A stretch of DNA of 52,407 bases from Solobacterium sp. (GTDB taxonomy: Bacteria; Bacillota_I; Bacilli_A; Erysipelotrichales; Erysipelotrichaceae): positions 1 to 52,407 of the forward strand of contig JABZMB010000006.1 of assembly GCA_015256455.1 (NCBI GenBank). Reading direction: 5' to 3'. Below the pieces are notes generated by a model. It searched no databases, was not told where the DNA came from, and was given only the letters and a program-made list of their open reading frames with translations. Position numbers and translations under genes: made by a program. Numbering within the stretch: position 1 is the first letter of the stretch; every line of letters begins with the position of its first letter. Positions 51,188 to 52,407 of the stretch are shown piece after piece.

Positions 51188-52407
51188 TTATGCAGCTTCT
51201 TCTAATAATGATGCCCATCTTTCTTCTAGATGTGCCAATTCATTATGAATATCATCGATATCTTGATCTAAATCATTCATCTTTTGATAATCTTGATAAT
51301 ATTCTGGTTCAAAGCGAAGCTCACGCATTTCTTCTAGCTCTGCTTCCTTTTCTGTAATCAAGCGTTCTAGTTTTGCAATCTCACGACGACGAGCCTCTGG
51401 AGATAACGCCCTCTTTACTTCCTTTTTATTAATAGGTTCATCATTTGATTGTTTCACTTCTTTGACTTGTACTGGTTCTTGATTCATGTATTCATCGTAA
51501 GTTTGATTTACAAACTGACAACCATCATTACTAAGAATTAATAAACCAGTTGCCATCTGCTGAATGAAGTAACGATCATGTGAAACAAATAATATTGAAC
51601 CTGTAAATCCTTTTAAGGATAACTCCAGTGCTTCTTTACCTGGAATATCTAAGTGATTTGTAGGTTCATCCAGTATTAACATATTTGCGTGCTGTAATAA
51701 TAGTTTTACAAAGGAGAGTCTTACCTTTTCTCCACCCGATAAAACATCAACTGTTTTAAATACATCATCTGCAGAGAATAAGAATTGACCTAATACACTT
51801 CGAACAGTTGTTCGATCCAAATCCGGATACTCGTCCCACACTTCTTCTAGTACTGTTTTGCCAGAAGAGAATTGCGCAAGCTGTTGATCAAAGTATCCCT
51901 GCTCAATTTGATGACCAAATAAGAAGCTACCAGATAAAGCAGGTACAATATTCATTAGCGTCTTTACAAACGTTGATTTTCCAGTACCATTTGGACCAAT
52001 AACCGCAATTCTATCTCCACGACGCATCTTCATTGAAATTGTCGTAAGAACATGGTCATATCCTATCGCAAGATTTTCAACTTCCAGCACTTTCTCACCA
52101 CCCTTTACGCGTGGTGTAAACTTTGCATGGAATGTTTTATCATCTGTCTGATCAACTTCAATACGATCTATACGTTCCAAGTATTTAATTTTAGATTGCG
52201 CAAAAGCTGCTTTATTCTTTTTATAACGGAACTTTTCAATTAGTGCTTCTAAGCGTTGAATATCTTTCTGTTGTCTTGCGTATGCGGATTGTTGGCGCTC
52301 AATATCATTTTCACGCTGAATGACATAGTTGGAATAATTACCCGGATAGCGTTTCATCTTTCCGTATTCCATATTATATACAACATCAACGGTATGATCT
52401 AAAAACA
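51188..52407 (-). CDS. ABC-F family ATPase, partial at right edge
   Basis: The frame stays open through the right edge (upstream codons read FLDHTVDVVYN before MEYGKM), so the N-terminal ATPase domain lies outside. Visible parts are the inter-domain linker (YSNYVIQRENDIERQQSAYA), the second ATPase domain with Walker A GPNGTGKST, signature LSGGEKVRLSF and Walker B LILDEPTNHLD, and a charged coiled-coil C-terminal extension (about the last 75 residues). ABC-F proteins have no membrane part and act on the ribosome, for translation factors or antibiotic resistance. The layout resembles Bacillus YdiF more than the resistance types, but the subfamily is uncertain. Confidence 0.9.
   Translation of the reverse strand, partial: FLDHTVDVVYNMEYGKMKRYPGNYSNYVIQRENDIERQQSAYARQQKDIQRLEALIEKFRYKKNKAAFAQSKIKYLERIDRIEVDQTDDKTFHAKFTPRVKGGEKVLEVENLAIGYDHVLTTISMKMRRGDRIAVIGPNGTGKSTFVKTLMNIVPALSGSFLFGHQIEQGYFDQQLAQFSSGKTVLEEVWDEYPDLDRTTVRSVLGQFLFSADDVFKTVDVLSGGEKVRLSFVKLLLQHANMLILDEPTNHLDIPGKEALELSLKGFTGSILFVSHDRYFIQQMATGLLILSNDGCQFVNQTYDEYMNQEPVQVKEVKQSNDEPINKKEVKRALSPEARRREIAKLERLITEKEAELEEMRELRFEPEYYQDYQKMNDLDQDIDDIHNELAHLEERWASLLEEAA

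Noticed and set aside
1..52407. CRISPR arrays, insertion sequences, prophage or rRNA genes
   Set aside because: No regularly spaced repeats, transposase, integrase, phage structural genes or rRNA sequences were seen.

Overview
This 52.4-kb window looks like a stretch of chromosome from a low-GC Gram-positive anaerobe (Bacillota), most plausibly an Erysipelotrichia-type bacterium. That placement is an inference. It rests on the low GC content, an Rnf complex, a type III glutamine synthetase, T-box control of ileS, a sepF-ylmH-divIVA-ileS cluster, a class B sortase with a thioester adhesin, and an Ami-type peptide transporter. I see no phage, insertion sequence or CRISPR array. Most genes are on the minus strand.

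Layout. 1-701: start of a CpaB/SAF-type gene running off the left edge. 784-6569: rnfC-D-G-E-A-(small Cys protein)-B operon, divergent from the flavinyl transferase gene apbE (6661-7815). 7841-11800: MATE pump, pgi, S1-domain protein, YuiD-like protein, NifU-like scaffold. 11971-16613: type III glutamine synthetase, AI-2E family permease, and metK behind a compact SAM-riboswitch-like leader. 16696-21281: ileS with T-box leader, divIVA, ylmH, sepF. 21442-22020: small membrane protein and two tRNAs. 22147-26962: polyamine transporter potABCD with its XRE-cupin regulator. 27120-31898: DUF554 protein, acetyltransferase, tRNA-Leu, P-type ATPase, degenerate PfkB-like protein. 31988-32626: seven-tRNA array. 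32746-37286: ArsB/NhaD-type permease, spermidine-synthase-like methyltransferase, MgtE, B3/B4-domain protein. 37346-41652: sortase B and a 1187-residue thioester/Cna-B adhesin. 41723-44016: YolD, Y-family polymerase, glutaredoxin-like protein. 44129-50838: oligopeptide transporter amiACDEF. 51065-52407: tRNA-Ser and an ABC-F protein cut by the right edge.

The most unusual part is the Rnf operon. RnfD carries two extra C-terminal FMN-binding domains and RnfG carries one, giving five predicted covalent flavin sites. The last RnfD domain and the RnfG C-terminal domain are encoded by a perfect 347-bp direct repeat. RnfB is only 95 residues and lacks the usual ferredoxin-like domains. An additional 61-residue membrane-anchored protein repeats RnfB's C-x2-C-x4-C cluster motif. 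apbE, whose product would load the flavins, fires from a promoter that overlaps the rnf promoter. Together these suggest a remodelled, flavin-rich electron path on the outer face of the membrane.

Other points of interest are a SAM-type leader lacking P4, a PotA with about 180 extra residues inside its TOBE region, an IleRS whose HIGH motif reads HAGT, a PfkB-like protein without its catalytic GAGD motif, a non-standard IPTGV sorting signal, and several genes whose -10 box lies exactly 6 nt before an ATG with no Shine-Dalgarno sequence (apparently leaderless mRNAs).
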